Of a stretch of 64,000 nt of DNA, positions 32,262-43,800 are shown piece by piece. The DNA lies in NCBI GenBank assembly GCA_032433765.1, contig JAVIAB010000102.1:13762414-13826413 (forward strand), read 5' to 3'. This DNA comes from Megaustenia siamemsis (taxonomy: Eukaryota > Mollusca > Gastropoda > Stylommatophora > Ariophantidae). Below the pieces are notes generated by a model. It did no database searches, was not told the origin of the DNA, and was given only the letters and a program-made list of their open reading frames with translations. The position numbers and the translations under genes were made by a program. Within the stretch, counting starts at the first letter, position 1. Each line of letters begins with the position of its first letter.

Positions 32262-33285
32262 CTAATATAACCTTATTCCACACACTAACATGAACTTATT
32301 CCACCCACTAACATAAGCTTACTCCACTCACTAATATAACCTCACTCCACCCACTAACATAAACGTACTCCACTCACTAATATAAATTCCACCCACTAAC
32401 ATAAACGTACTCCACTCACTAATATAAATTCCACCCACTAACATAAACGTAATCCACTCACTAATATAAATTCCACCCACTAATATAAATGTAATCCACT
32501 CACTAACATAAACTTACTCCACCTACTAACATAAGCTTACTCCACTCACTAATATAACCTCACTCCACCCACTAACATAAACGTAATCCACCCACTAACA
32601 TAAGCTTACTCCACCCACTAACATAAGCTTACTCCACTCACTAATATAACCTCACTCCACCCACTAACATAAACGTAATCCACTCACTAACATAAACTTA
32701 CTCCACCCACTAACATAAGCTTACTCCAATCACTAAAATAACCTCACTCCACCCACTAACATAAACGTACTCCACTCACTAATATAAATTCCACCCACTA
32801 ACATAAACGTACTCCACTCACTAATATAAACTCCACCCACTAACATAAACGTAATCCACTCACTAATATAAATTCCACCCACTAACATAAACGTAATCCA
32901 CTCACTAACATAAACTTACTCCACCCACTAACATAAACGTAATCCACTCACTAATATAAACTCCACCCACTAACATAAACGTAATCCACTCACTAATATA
33001 AATTCCACCCACTAACATAAACGTAATCCACTCACTAACATAAACTTACTCCACCCACTAACATAAACGTAATCCACCCACTAACATAAACTTACTCCAC
33101 CCACTAACTTGAACTTACTCCACACACTAATTTAAACTCCACCCACTAACATAAATGTACTCCACTCACAAATATAAACTAATTCCACCCACTAACATAA
33201 ACTTAATCCACCCACAAACATAAACGTACTCCACTCACTAATATAAACGTACTCCACTCACTAACATAAACTTACTCCACTCATC
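32262..33285. repeat. 23/19-bp minisatellite, about 1 kb
   Basis: The unit ACTAACATAAACTTACTCCA plus CCC (23 bp) alternates with a 19-bp variant ACTAATATAAATTCCACCC. Blocks of two or three variants recur together, so a higher-order pattern is present. It starts just after the RT-gamma 3' tail. Confidence 0.9.
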
Positions 33286-33458
33286 TTTTCAGCAGAAAAC
33301 TTTCTCATTCTAAAACTCCCCTAAGTCATTTCCCCTTCTCGCTATCCATTCTCTACCCAAGCACAACAATTCATGAAACAACTTTCACTCTCTTCATCCT
33401 AAACAAGCGTTATCCATTCATCCATTATAAGAGAATAAGAAAACTGTCATATAACAAT

Positions 33459-33945
33459 TATCATCGTCATCATCAAGTACCGGGCCTGCTGGCGTAGGTG
33501 ATCATGTCTCCCCACAACCTTTCGATCTCGATAGTTATTTATCATTTCTGTTGTTGACCTTCTGCCAAGCCATTCTCTTAAGCTGTCTGGTATCTTTTGT
33601 CTTTGCTTCCCTATATCTCTACGTCCCTCAATTTTCCCAGTTGTTACAATATATTCCAGTTGTTCTCTTCTCATTACATGGCCAAAAAATGATGATTGTT
33701 TCTTCCTAATATTGGAAATTAGCTCTCTTTTTGCTTTGGCCTCTTTCAGAACGTTTTCATTACTCTTCTTAGCTGTCCATTGTATTCTCAACATTCTTCT
33801 GTAAAACCACATTTCTACAGACTCCTGTGATTTTCTTGTCTGTTTCTTCTATTGTCCATGATTTACATCCATATGTTAATACTGGCTCTACATAACATTA
33901 AAAACTGTTTTTCTTGTTTCTATTGATGACATAAAACAATGATGA
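33459..33945 (-). mobile_element. RT-beta LINE, first of two adjacent insertions
   Basis: The minus strand encodes MWFYRRMLRIQWTAKKSNEN, VLKEAKAKRELISNIRKKQS, SFFGHVMRREQLEYIVTTGK and, after a frameshift, the RPGT-stop end in a (TGA)n tail. The 11-bp repeat CATATAACAAT flanks it at 33448-33458 and 33946-33956. Confidence 0.9.
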
Positions 33946-33956
33946 CATATAACAAT

Positions 33957-34400
33957 CATCATCATCATCATGTACCCTGCCGGTTGGCGTAGGCGATCAT
34001 GTCCCTCCACAATCTTCTATCCACAGTGCATCGTATCAGTTCTGTTGTTGACTGTTTTCCATGCCATGACACCAAGCTATCCAGTATTTTCTCTCTTTGT
34101 CGTCCGCGATCTCTCTTTCCTTTTATTTTGCCAGTTGTAACCAAGTATTCCAACTTTCCTCTTCTCATGATGTGCCCAAAAAATGTTGATTGCTTCTTTC
34201 TGATATTTTTTAAGAGCTCCCTTTTTGTGTTGGCCTCTTTGAGAACTTTCTCATTGGTCTTTTTATCTGTCCAGTGAACTTTCAACATTCTTCTGAGAAA
34301 TCCCATCTCTGTGGCCTCTAACCATCTTTTCATTTGTTTGTCTACTGTCCATGATTCGCTTCCATAGGTCAGAATTGGTTCTATATAGCACTGATGAACT
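33957..34400 (-). mobile_element. RT-alpha LINE, second of two adjacent insertions
   Basis: A continuous minus-strand frame encodes CYIEPILTYGSESWTVDKQM, LEATEMGFLRRMLKVHWTDK, KTNEKVLKEANTKRELLKNI, RKKQSTFFGHIMRRGKLEYL and ends MIAYANRQGT-stop, the stop being the first TGA of the tail. It is the cleanest RT-alpha C-terminus in the window. The target word ATATAACAAT recurs at 33947-33956 and 34401-34410. Confidence 0.9.
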
Positions 34401-34635
34401 ATATAACAATAGAGAAGTTGAATAACTAACGGACAATATGTTAGACGAAGGCACGTGACGTTCAACTCAAATACACAGATGATAAAACAATACACGGAAT
34501 AAACATAGCACCGCAATTTATTGATTGCATACAACACACACCACATGGAGCTGTTACAAACACGTAATTAACCATTACATTAGCGTGTTAGTGTTTAAGT
34601 GTGTCCAAAGTCAATGAGAATAACGCGCAGAAAAG

Positions 34636-35290
34636 ATAAAGTGATGGCTTAAGTAATAGAGTAGATGAAGTAATGGCTCAAGTAATAGAGTAGATGAAGT
34701 AATGGCTTGAGTAATAGAGTAGATGAAGTAATGGCTTAAGTAATAGAGTAGATGAAGTAATGGCTTAAGTAATAGAGCAGAAGAAGTAATGGCTAAAGTA
34801 ATAGAGTAGATAAAGTAATGGCTTAACTAATAGAGTAGATGAAGTAATGGCTTAAGTAATAGAGCAGAAGAAGTAATGGCTTAAGTAATAGAGCAGAAGA
34901 AGTAATGGCTTAAGTAATAGAGTAGATGAAGTAATGGCTTAAGTAATAGAGTAGATGAAGTAATGGCTTAAGTAAAAGAGCAGAAGAAGTAATGGCTTAA
35001 GTAAAAGAGCAGAAGAAGTAATGGCTTAAGTAATAGAGTAGATAAAGTAATGGCTTAACTAATAGAGTAGATGAAGTAATGGCTTAAGTAATAGAGTAGA
35101 TGAAGTAATGGCTTAAGTAATAGAGCAGAAGAAGTAATGACTTAAGTAATAGAGTAGATGAAGTAATGGCTTAAGTAATAGAGCAGAAGAAGTAATGGCT
35201 TAAGTAATAGAGTAGATGAAGTAATGGCTTAAGTAATAGAGCAGAAGAAGTAATGGCTTAAGTAGTAGAGTAGATGAAGTAATGGCTGTA
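34636..35290. repeat. 29-bp minisatellite, about 22 units
   Basis: GTAATAGAGTAGATGAAGTA plus ATGGCTTAA repeats every 29 bp (34661, 34690 and on), with AGCAGAAGAAG variants interspersed in pairs. The 225 bp before it are unassigned. Confidence 0.95.
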
Positions 35291-36165
35291 TTTGATGTAA
35301 GTTATGTTGACATAAGTGATGAGATATATCTCGATTGTTGATATAATGATGACATAAGTGATAGGATATATCTCAATTGTTGATATAATGATGACATAAG
35401 TGATAGGATATATCTCAATTGTTGATATAATGATGACATAATTGATAACATATATCTCAATTATTGATATAATGATGACATAAGTGATAAGATATATCTC
35501 TAGTGTTGATATAATGATGGCATAAATGAAGAGATATAACTCGACTGTTGATATAATGAATACATGAATGATGAGATATACCTCGACTGTTGATATAATG
35601 AGTAGATGAATGATGAGATATAACTCGACTGTTGATATAATGAATATATGAATGATCAGATATAACTCGACTGTTGATATAATGAATACATGAATGATGA
35701 GATATAACTAGACTGTTGATATAATGAATACATGAATGATGAGATATAACTCGACTGTTGATATAATGAATACATGAATGATGAGATATAATTCGACTGT
35801 TGATATAATGAATACATGAATGATGAGATACAACTCGACTGTTGATATAATGAATACATGAATGATGAGATACAACTCGACTGTTGATATAATGAATACA
35901 TGAATGATGAGATATAACTCGACTGTTGATATAATGAATACATGAATGATGAGCTATAACTCGACTATTGATATAATGAATAGTCGAATGATGAGATATA
36001 ACTCGACTGTTGATATAATGAATACATGAATGATGAGATATAACTCGACTGTTGATATAATGAATACATGAATGATGAGATATAACTCGACTGTTGATAT
36101 AATGAATACATGAATGATGAGATATAACTCGACTGTTGATATAATGAATACATAAATCTTGATTG
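35291..36165. repeat. 42-bp minisatellite, about 21 units
   Basis: The 42-bp unit contains CTCGACTGTTGATATAATGA. The first four or five units are diverged (CATAAGTGATAGGATATATC type), and later ones are nearly identical. As 42 is a multiple of 3, several frames stay open on the minus strand, giving a 14-residue repeat CIHYINSRVISHHS. No promoter or non-repeat coding context supports a protein. Confidence 0.95.
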
Positions 36166-36760
36166 CAAATGAAGCAATGACAGAAATCATTATAATAGAT
36201 CATAAATTTTGAATAAAGTTAGATACATCTGTTGAAAAAAACCTGGATAAATAATGGCCCAAATCTAATCAGAACAAATTGAAGAAACTAATGAATAAGG
36301 AATGAAATAATTAGTGAAGCAATCGAAATGCCAACATGTGTTATGCAACAAGCTCACTAATGAAGATTGCTTTCCGTAATTTTAGAATTTAACTTGTTAC
36401 GAATTTAACGGGTTGAGAATGTAACGTCATAAAATATAAACAATTTTTATTTCAATTCCGATGTTAGAAAAAGTCGATTCGTTGTAAAATTTATACGCGT
36501 TTGAAAATGCCAGAGATGCTTCGGCGAATGCATGAATCGATTTGTGAAAATGAAGACAGCGTGTCGGTTCTACTATCGCTGTTTATCGCTTTCACCGGCA
36601 AACATAGCACATGGTGCAGAAAATGAACAACATAAACAATTAGTCATGCATTTTGTGTCCGCGATATTTCTCATCTTTTTAATCGTTCGGTCAACAAAAT
36701 GGCGAATATTGTGGCGTTACGTCACTTTTGCAACATTAATGGGGAGCAGCAAGCACGAAT
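36166..36760. other. No recognisable feature
   Basis: Unassigned. A 115-codon plus-strand frame from 36532 runs into the inverted repeat and shows no family signature. Confidence 0.4.
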
Positions 36761-36764
36761 GGGG

Positions 36765-36880
36765 AGAAACAAGACTTCCGGTCAATATAGCGGCTAGGCG
36801 ACAGGGAACCGTTGAGTCACTGTCTGAAAGATGTTCCTTGTTGCAGTTTCCTCATATTCCAAGTCCTTACTTCCCATAAA
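36765..36880 (+). repeat. Dispersed repeat H, copy 1 (inverted pair, left arm)
   Basis: Contains TGTTCCTTGTTGCAGTTTCC and TCATATTCCAAGTCC. Copies occur inverted at 37418-37570 and direct at 63840-64000. The pair at 36.8 and 37.5 kb could form a stem separated by about 600 bp. Confidence 0.7.
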
Positions 36881-36902
36881 AATAAAACTATGGTCCTCTG
36901 GT

Positions 36903-37133
36903 CATCATCAAGTACCGTACCTCCTGGCGTAGGTGATCATGTCTCTCCACAACTTTCGATCTCGAATGATATTTAGCATTTCTGTTGCTAACCTTCTGCC
37001 AATCCATTTAGCTGTTTGGTATCTTTTCTCTTTACTCCCCTCTATCTCTTCGTCCTTCAACTTTCCAAATTGTCACAATATATTCCAGCTATATACCTTC
37101 TCATTACATGGCCAAAATAATGATAATTGGTTA
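36903..37133 (-). mobile_element. RT-beta LINE 3' fragment
   Basis: The RT-beta 3' terminus starts at CATCATCAAGTACCG with sequence to the MRRE.YIV region; more diverged than other copies. It lies between the two inverted arms of repeat H. Confidence 0.75.
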
Positions 37134-37417
37134 TTGGTTATTGGTTATGGAAGGCCTCGGTATCACTGCAAACGAATTAAAATCCATAATTGCTCAACCG
37201 CCCGTGCCAGTGGAATCATCCGAATTACTAACTCATCTCCCAAACAAAGAAAGGTAACTGTAGTCCCCATCGTAGCAGTCTCAGCACATGCCAAAAGACA
37301 TAAGGCGAAACCGCGCAGAAAGTGAACACAGCCAACTGTTCCTTGTCATACGATATCATCATTCATCGTAAACAATTGGAATATCGGAACATGATCAAAA
37401 CGGATGAGACACACAGC

Positions 37418-37570
37418 TCACGGTGTGCACAGAGCACTTAACTCAGTAGCTTCTGCAACAAGCCGGACTTGGAATATGAGGAAACTGCAACAAGGAACAC
37501 TTTTCAGACATAGCCTTCAATGGTTCCTGCCTATCCACCATATACCATGGGAGTTCACGTCCTCCCGAAA
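37418..37570 (-). repeat. Dispersed repeat H, copy 2 (inverted pair, right arm)
   Basis: On the minus strand it matches 63840-64000 over about 140 bp, including ACTTAACTCAGTAGC (plus sense) and GGAACCATTGAAGGCTATG (minus sense). It also matches copy 1 over about 90 bp. Confidence 0.75.
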
Positions 37571-37635
37571 ATGATGATCGTCATATGGAGAACAAAAAAT
37601 GTATAGCGTTTGATGATGTTAGGACATCGTTCTAG

Positions 37636-37860
37636 ACACCAACCGAACATATAAACACACAGTTAATCGTCGAATTATCCCCGTCACACATCAAACAACA
37701 GACCCTACGGTTAGCGTACAACGAACGAAACATGGTGCAAATTCTCCAAAGAGGAAAATCTTTGGTCGACTTGACGGAGCAATCCATTAATGCGTTTCAG
37801 CATGTAAATAACTTGCGTCAAACAATTCTAAAGTCGGCCATTGAACAGCACTCAATGTGA
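37636..37860 (+). other. Unassigned 74-codon open frame
   Basis: A frame without stops, bounded by TAG at 37633 and TGA at 37858, reads LIVELSPSHIKQQTLRLAYN, ERNMVQILQRGKSLVDLTEQ and SINAFQHVNNLRQTILKSAI. Its composition is protein-like (mixed hydrophobic and polar, no low complexity), unlike most frames here. No family, start codon context or splice sites could be fixed. It may be an exon, a mobile-element remnant or chance. Confidence 0.3.
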
Positions 37861-38095
37861 CGTAAACTGAATGTCAACACTAGACGGTGAAGGTCGCTTT
37901 TACAATACTTGACTTGTCAAAAAGAAACATTGATGTATGTACTCGTCGGCACAGATTTGCTAAGTAGAACATCATTTTGATTTCAACATAGAAAATTGCA
38001 ATCAGAGAGCCGAAATTAATCAAACCCCAGATGCATTGTCCGCAGCGATCGAGTGAACGTGAAACGTTCCGCCATTTTGAAACGGAATAAATGAT

Positions 38096-38243
38096 AATTA
38101 TGTATTGTATGTTATGTATGTTATGTATGTTATGTATGTTATGTATGTTATGTATGTTTTGTATGTTATGTATGTTATGTATGTTATGTATGTTATGTAT
38201 GTTATGTATGTTATGTATGTTATGTATGTTATGTATGTTATGT
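38096..38243. repeat. 9-bp ATGTATGTT repeat
   Basis: About 16 units of ATGTATGTT, one with TTTTG. It runs directly into an RT-delta fragment. Confidence 0.95.
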
Positions 38244-38600
38244 TAGAGATGAATGTGTTAGACGAATGACAGGAAACAGTCTGAGAGACAAGATCAGAAA
38301 TAAAGAACTGAGAAAAAAGCTAGGAATAGCTCCCGCCATAGAATATATAAGGAAACAACAGATAAAATGGTTTGGTCACGTGACAAGGCAGAAAGAACAA
38401 AACACAACACAACGAGCTTTCAACAAACGTTGTGAGAACACCAGACCCAAGGGTCGACCACGAAAAAGATGGGTCGATGGAATATTAGAAGCACTAGGAA
38501 ACATAACAGCAGCAGAGGCGAACAGAAGAGCAAAAGACCGCAAATTATATCTCCCCTCGACGCTGAAAGGTAAATGAGGAAGGAAAGAAGAAGAAGAAGA
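38244..38600 (+). mobile_element. RT-delta LINE C-terminus
   Basis: A continuous frame encodes CVRRMTGNSLRDKIRNKELR, KKLGIAPAIEYIRKQQIKWF, GHVTRQKEQNTTQRAFNKRC and PKGRPRKRWVDGILEALGNI, ending LPSTLKGK-stop at 38577, followed by an AGAAGAAG tail. It lacks the catalytic domain. It is the cleanest RT-delta copy. Confidence 0.85.
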
Positions 38601-38631
38601 TGTTATGTTATGTAATATAAATAATAAATGA

Positions 38632-38715
38632 TAAATGATAATTGTTTCTTCCTAATATTGGAAATTAGCTCTCTCTTTGCTTAGCCTCTTTCAGAACGTT
38701 TTCATTACTCTTAAC
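38632..38715 (-). mobile_element. RT-beta scrap
   Basis: Eighty bases match the RT-beta segment around ATTGGAAATTAGCTCTCT (minus-strand ELISNI region). Confidence 0.75.
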
Positions 38716-38867
38716 AAACCCGTGGTACCAACATTTAATGACCAGGTATCCTGGAACCTTCTATTACTAAAGACGTTGTAGTGTATCAGTAGCAATTTGT
38801 TATGTTATGTTATTATCTTTTTTTTTTTTTTATATCAAGAATATAGTCGGTTGTAGTGAAATTACTG

Positions 38868-39127
38868 GTGGCTGAGTGTTATTGGTAATTGTACTCGCTT
38901 CCTGATCCGAAGTGTCTTGGTTCTAACCACAGAAGTGGCGTGCATTAAAAGGCACAAGGGTTTTTACCCATTTTCAAAAAGTGGGCAACAGAAATTGATT
39001 TGTAGAGGTAAAGGCGACCTGGGGTTATACCGACTACGTCGCCAAAAATGTGTCGTGGTCAGAGATAACTAGTCACTAACACCACATTCCCTAAACATCT
39101 AGCAAGACATGGGAGGGAATCTTTACC
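38868..39127 (+). mobile_element. SINE-E, SINE-A-like tail with a different head
   Basis: The head GGTGGCTGAGTGTTATTGG contains an A-box-like TGGCTGAGTG word and a degenerate B box (TGGTTCTAACC). The body from about 39015 aligns with SINE-A (TATACCGACTACGTCGCC, GTCACTAACACCACATTCCC). So two SINEs with different tRNA-like heads share one tail. Confidence 0.7.
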
Positions 39128-39129
39128 TA

Positions 39130-39420
39130 GCGCAGACACGAATCTGATATTTAAAAATTCTATATTTATATTTCCGTCTTTCAAGGAGAATTCCATTTTG
39201 TTAATGCAATAATGGCCACTGCTTTTCAGGCCAGGATTTCGGGATTAGATCCTTCTTTTTACATAACTAATCCTTGATATTTACATTGTCGGATTGCTTC
39301 AATCTCTTTATGTTTCATTGTCGTTTTCTAGTTAATTCCTTGGTAGTTATTTCATTTCTTTATTTGGCGTTCTTCCAATGAGATGACTGCTAAAAGAATC
39401 GATTAACCTTTTCGTTTTTC
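39130..39420. other. No recognisable feature
   Basis: Unassigned sequence preceding repeat G. Confidence 0.45.
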
Positions 39421-39423
39421 GTT

Positions 39424-39537
39424 CTTAAAAATACATTAAGTGGTTGTAGATGGGTTGTGCTGTGGTTTGCAGTAGAACTATGATATTTGCGTCTTTCGGT
39501 CCAACACATTCAACTTCAGCAAGGCATATTTTGGGTA
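39424..39537 (+). repeat. Repeat G, left half of the copy split by the array
   Basis: TGTGGTTTGCAGTAGAACT and CAACTTCAGCAAGGCATATT align with 54226-54293. The element stops at CATATTTTGGGTA (39525-39537) and resumes with the same 13 bp at 46360. Confidence 0.85.
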
Positions 39538-40826
39538 TAATAGAACAAATAAGTATCTGTTAGCACTCGGAAAAATTAACAGACAAACAACAACAGAAAA
39601 AAACGAAGAACAATATATGGTCCGAAGTGGGATCGAACCCGTACTCCCTGGCACCGCGCCTTGCCACGAGAGGCCGAACGCTTGGCACACTGCCACTCAG
39701 CCAACTAAAAAATTGGCTATTGTAGTAGTGTCTTCCACGAAAGGCGCTCTCAATGACTATAGCATAGGGTAACGATCTCAGACCGGAAATAAATTGTATA
39801 TTTGTACTTTCCTATTAATGCAAGTATCTCCCAGTAGGGCTGAATACTTGTGTTGTAGACAAACATTTATTGGACGAAACAGCACGAATAGTAGTTTCCA
39901 GTGGTTATATACTGGTAACAAATAATAATACATAAATATTATTATATGGGGAACTTCCGAGGCGATAATAGGGAATAATAGAACAAATAAGTATGTGTTA
40001 GCACTCGGAAAAATTAACAGACAAACAACAACAGAAAAAAACGAAGAACAATATATGGTCCGAAGTGGGATCGAACCCGTACTCCCTGGCACCGCGCCTT
40101 GCCACGAGAGCCGAACGCTTGGCACACTGCCACTCAGCCAACTAAAAAATTGGCTATTGTAGTAGTGTCTTCCACGAAAGGCGCTCTCAATGACTATAGC
40201 ATAGGGTAACGATCTCAGACCGGAAATAAATTGTATATTTGTACTTTCCTATTAATGCAAGTATCTCCCAGTAGGGCTGAATACTTGTGTTGTAGACAAA
40301 CATTTATTGGACGAAACAGCACGAATAGTAGTTTCCAGTGGTTATATACTGGTAACAAATAATAATACATAAATATTATTATATGGGAACCTCCGAGGCG
40401 ATAATAGGGAATAATAGAACAAATAAGTATGTGTTAGCACTCGGAAAAATTAACAGACAAACAACAACAGAAAAAAACGAAGAACAATATATGGTCCGAA
40501 GTGGGATCGAACCCGTACTCCCTGGCACCGCGCCTTGCCACGAGAGGCCGAACGCTTGGCACACTGCCACTCAGCCAACTAAAAAATTGGCTATTGTAGT
40601 AGTGTCTTCCACGAAAGGCGCTCTCAATGACTATAGCATAGGGTAACGATCTCAGACCGGAAATAAATTGTATATTTGTACTTTCCTATTAATGCAAGTA
40701 TCTCCCAGTAGGGCTGAATACTTGTGTTGTAGACAAACATTTATTGGACGAAACAGCACGAATAGTAGTTTCCAGTGGTTATATACTGGTAACAAGTAAT
40801 AATACATAAATATTATTATATGGGGA
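39538..40826 (-). repeat. 438-bp array, three units in minus orientation
   Basis: Three copies of the 438-bp unit in reverse orientation; the B-box core TCGAACCC is at 39633, 40071 and 40507 (spacing 438 and 436). The first unit is cut at its outer end by the insertion boundary. Units are nearly identical to those at 40827-46359. Between the B box and the end of each unit lie GCACTCGGAAAAATTAACAG and CACGAATAGTAGTTTCCAGT. Confidence 0.97.
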
Positions 40827-43800
40827 AACTACTGGAAACTACTATTCATGCTGTTTCGTCCAATAAATGTTTGTCTACAACACAAGTATTCAGCCCTACT
40901 GGGAGATACTTGCATTAATAGGAAAGTACAAATATACAATTTATTTCCGGTCTGAGATCGTACCTATGCTATAGTCATTGAGAGCGCCTTTCGTGGAAGA
41001 CACTACTACAATAGCCAATTTTTTAGTTGGCTGAGTGGCAGTGTGCCAAGCGTTCGGCCTCTCGTGGCAAGGCGCGGTGCCAGGGAGTACGGGTTCGATC
41101 CCACTTCGGACCATATATTGTTCTTCGTTTTTTTCTGTTGTTGTTTGTCTGTTAATTTTTCCGAGTGCTAACACATACTTATTTGTTCTATTATTCCCTA
41201 TTATCGCCTCGGAAGTTCCCCATATAATAATATTTATGTATTATTATTTGTTACCAGTATATAACCACTGGAAACTACTATTCGTGCTGTTTCGTCCAAT
41301 AAATGTTTGTCTACAACACAAGTATTCAGCCCTACTGGGAGATACTTGCATTAATAGGAAAGTACAAATATACAATTTATTTCCGGTCTGAGATCGTTAC
41401 CCTATGCTATAGTCATTGAGAGCGCCTTTCGTGGAAGACACTACTACAATAGCCAATTTTTTAGTTGGCTGAGTGGCAGTGTGCCAAGCGTTCGGCCTCT
41501 CGTGGCAAGGCGCGGTGCCAGGGAGTACGGGTTCGATCCCACTTCGGACCATATATTGTTCTTCGTTTTTTTCTGTTGTTGTTTGTCTGTTAATTTTTCC
41601 GAGTGCTAACACATACTTATTTGTTCTATTATTCCCTATTATCGCCTCGGAAGTTCCCATATAATAATATTTATGTATTATTATTTGTTACCAGTATATA
41701 ACCACTGGAAACTACTATTCGTGCTGTTTCGTCCAATAAATGTTTGTCTACAACACAAGTATTCAGCCCTACTGGGAGATACTTGCATAATAGGAAAGTA
41801 CAAATATACAATTTATTTCCGGTCTGAGATCGTTACCCTATGCTATAGTCATTGAGAGCGCCTTTCGTGGAAGACACTACTACAATAGCCAATTTTTAGT
41901 TGGCTGAGTGGCAGTGTGCCAAGCGTTCGGCCTCTCGTGGCAAGGCGCGGTGCCAGGGAGTACGGGTTCGATCCCACTTCGGACCATATATTGTTCTTCG
42001 TTTTTTTCTGTTGTTGTTTGTCTGTTAATTTTTCCGAGTGCTAACACATACTTATTTGTTCTATTATTCCCTATTATCGCCTCGGAAGTTCCCCATATAA
42101 TAATATTTATGTATTATTATTTGTTACCAGTATATAACCACTGGAAACTACTATTCGTGCTGTTTCGTCCAATAAATGTTTGTCTACAACACAAGTATTC
42201 AGCCCTACTGGGAGATACTTGCATTAATAGGAAAGTACAAATATACAATTTATTTCCGGTCTGAGATCGTTACCCTATGCTATAGTCATTGAGAGCGCCT
42301 TTCGTGGAAGACACTACTACAATAGCCAATTTTTTAGTTGGCTGAGTGGCAGTGTGCCAAGCGTTCGGCCTCTCGTGGCAAGGCGCGGTGCCAGGGAGTA
42401 CGGGTTCGATCCCACTTCGGACCATATATTGTTCTTCGTTTTTTTTCTGTTGTTGTTTGTCTGTTAATTTTTCCGAGTGCTAACACATACTTATTTGTTC
42501 TATTATTCCCTATTATCGCCTCGGAAGTTCCCCATATAATAATATTTATGTATTATTATTTGTTACCAGTATATAACCACTGGAAACTACTATTCGTGCT
42601 GTTTCGTCCAATAAATGTTTGTCTACAACACAAGTATTCAGCCCTACTGGGAGATACTTGCATTAATAGGAAAGTACAAATATACAATTTATTTCCGGTC
42701 TGAGATCGTTACCCTATGCTATAGTCATTGAGAGCGCCTTTCGTGGAAGACACTACTACAATAGCCAATTTTTTAGTTGGCTGAGTGGCAGTGTGCCAAG
42801 CGTTCGGCCTCTCGTGGCAAGGCGCGGTGCCAGGGAGTACGGGTTCGATCCCACTTCGGACCATATATTGTTCTTCGTTTTTTTCTGTTGTTGTTTGTCT
42901 GTTAATTTTTCCGAGTGCTAACACATACTTATTTGTTCTATTATTCCCTATTATCGCCTCGGAAGTTCCCCATATAATAATATTTATGTATTATTATTTG
43001 TTACCAGTATATAACCACTGGAAACTACTATTCGTGCTGTTTCGTCCAATAAATGTTTGTCTACAACACAAGTATTCAGCCCTACTGGGAGATACTTGCA
43101 TTAATAGGAAAGTACAAATATACAATTTATTTCCGGTCTGAGATCGTTACCCTATGCTATAGTCATTGAGAGCGCCTTTCGTGGAAGACACTACTACAAT
43201 AGCCAATTTTTTAGTTGGCTGAGTGGCAGTGTGCCAAGCGTTCGGCCTCTCGTGGCAAGGCGCGGTGCCAGGGAGTACGGGTTCGATCCCACTTCGGACC
43301 ATATATTGTTCTTCGTTTTTTTCTGTTGTTGTTTGTCTGTTAATTTTTCCGAGTGCTAACACATACTTATTTGTTCTATTATTCCCTATTATCGCCTCGG
43401 AAGTTCCCCATATAATAATATTTATGTATTATTATTTGTTACCAGTATATAACCACTGGAAACTACTATTCGTGCTGTTTCGTCCATAAATGTTTGTCTA
43501 CAACACAAGTATTCAGCCCTACTGGGAGATACTTGCATTAATAGGAAAGTACAAATATACAATTTATTTCCGGTCTGAGATCGTTACCCTATGCTATAGT
43601 CATTGAGAGCGCCTTTCGTGGAAGACACTACTACAATAGCCAATTTTTTAGTTGGCTGAGTGGCAGTGTGCCAAGCGTTCGGCCTCTCGTGGCAAGGCGC
43701 GGTGCCAGGGAGTACGGGTTCGATCCCACTTCGGACCATATATTGTTCTTCGTTTTTTTCTGTTGTTGTTTGTCTGTTAATTTTTCCGAGTGCTAACACA

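Noticed and set aside
35457..36203. 248-codon protein of 14-residue repeats (CIHYINSRVISHHS)
   Set aside because: The 42-bp DNA unit is a multiple of 3, so frames stay open by arithmetic; other frames on the same strand are also open and no flanking coding sequence exists.
36532..36879. 115-codon frame as a host gene
   Set aside because: Its last third lies in dispersed repeat H, it has no recognised domain, and neighbouring sequence is repeat-derived.
41021..41110. Functional tRNA-Ser or tRNA-Leu genes in the array
   Set aside because: Boxes fit, but the A-to-B distance is long, I could not draw a convincing cloverleaf with matching acceptor arms, and the sequence continues into a SINE-like body.
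41035..41391. 118-codon frame repeated in most array units as a possible small membrane protein
   Set aside because: It crosses the tRNA-like Pol III promoter region, has no upstream signals, and single-base indels break or alter it in several units. Conservation follows from unit identity.
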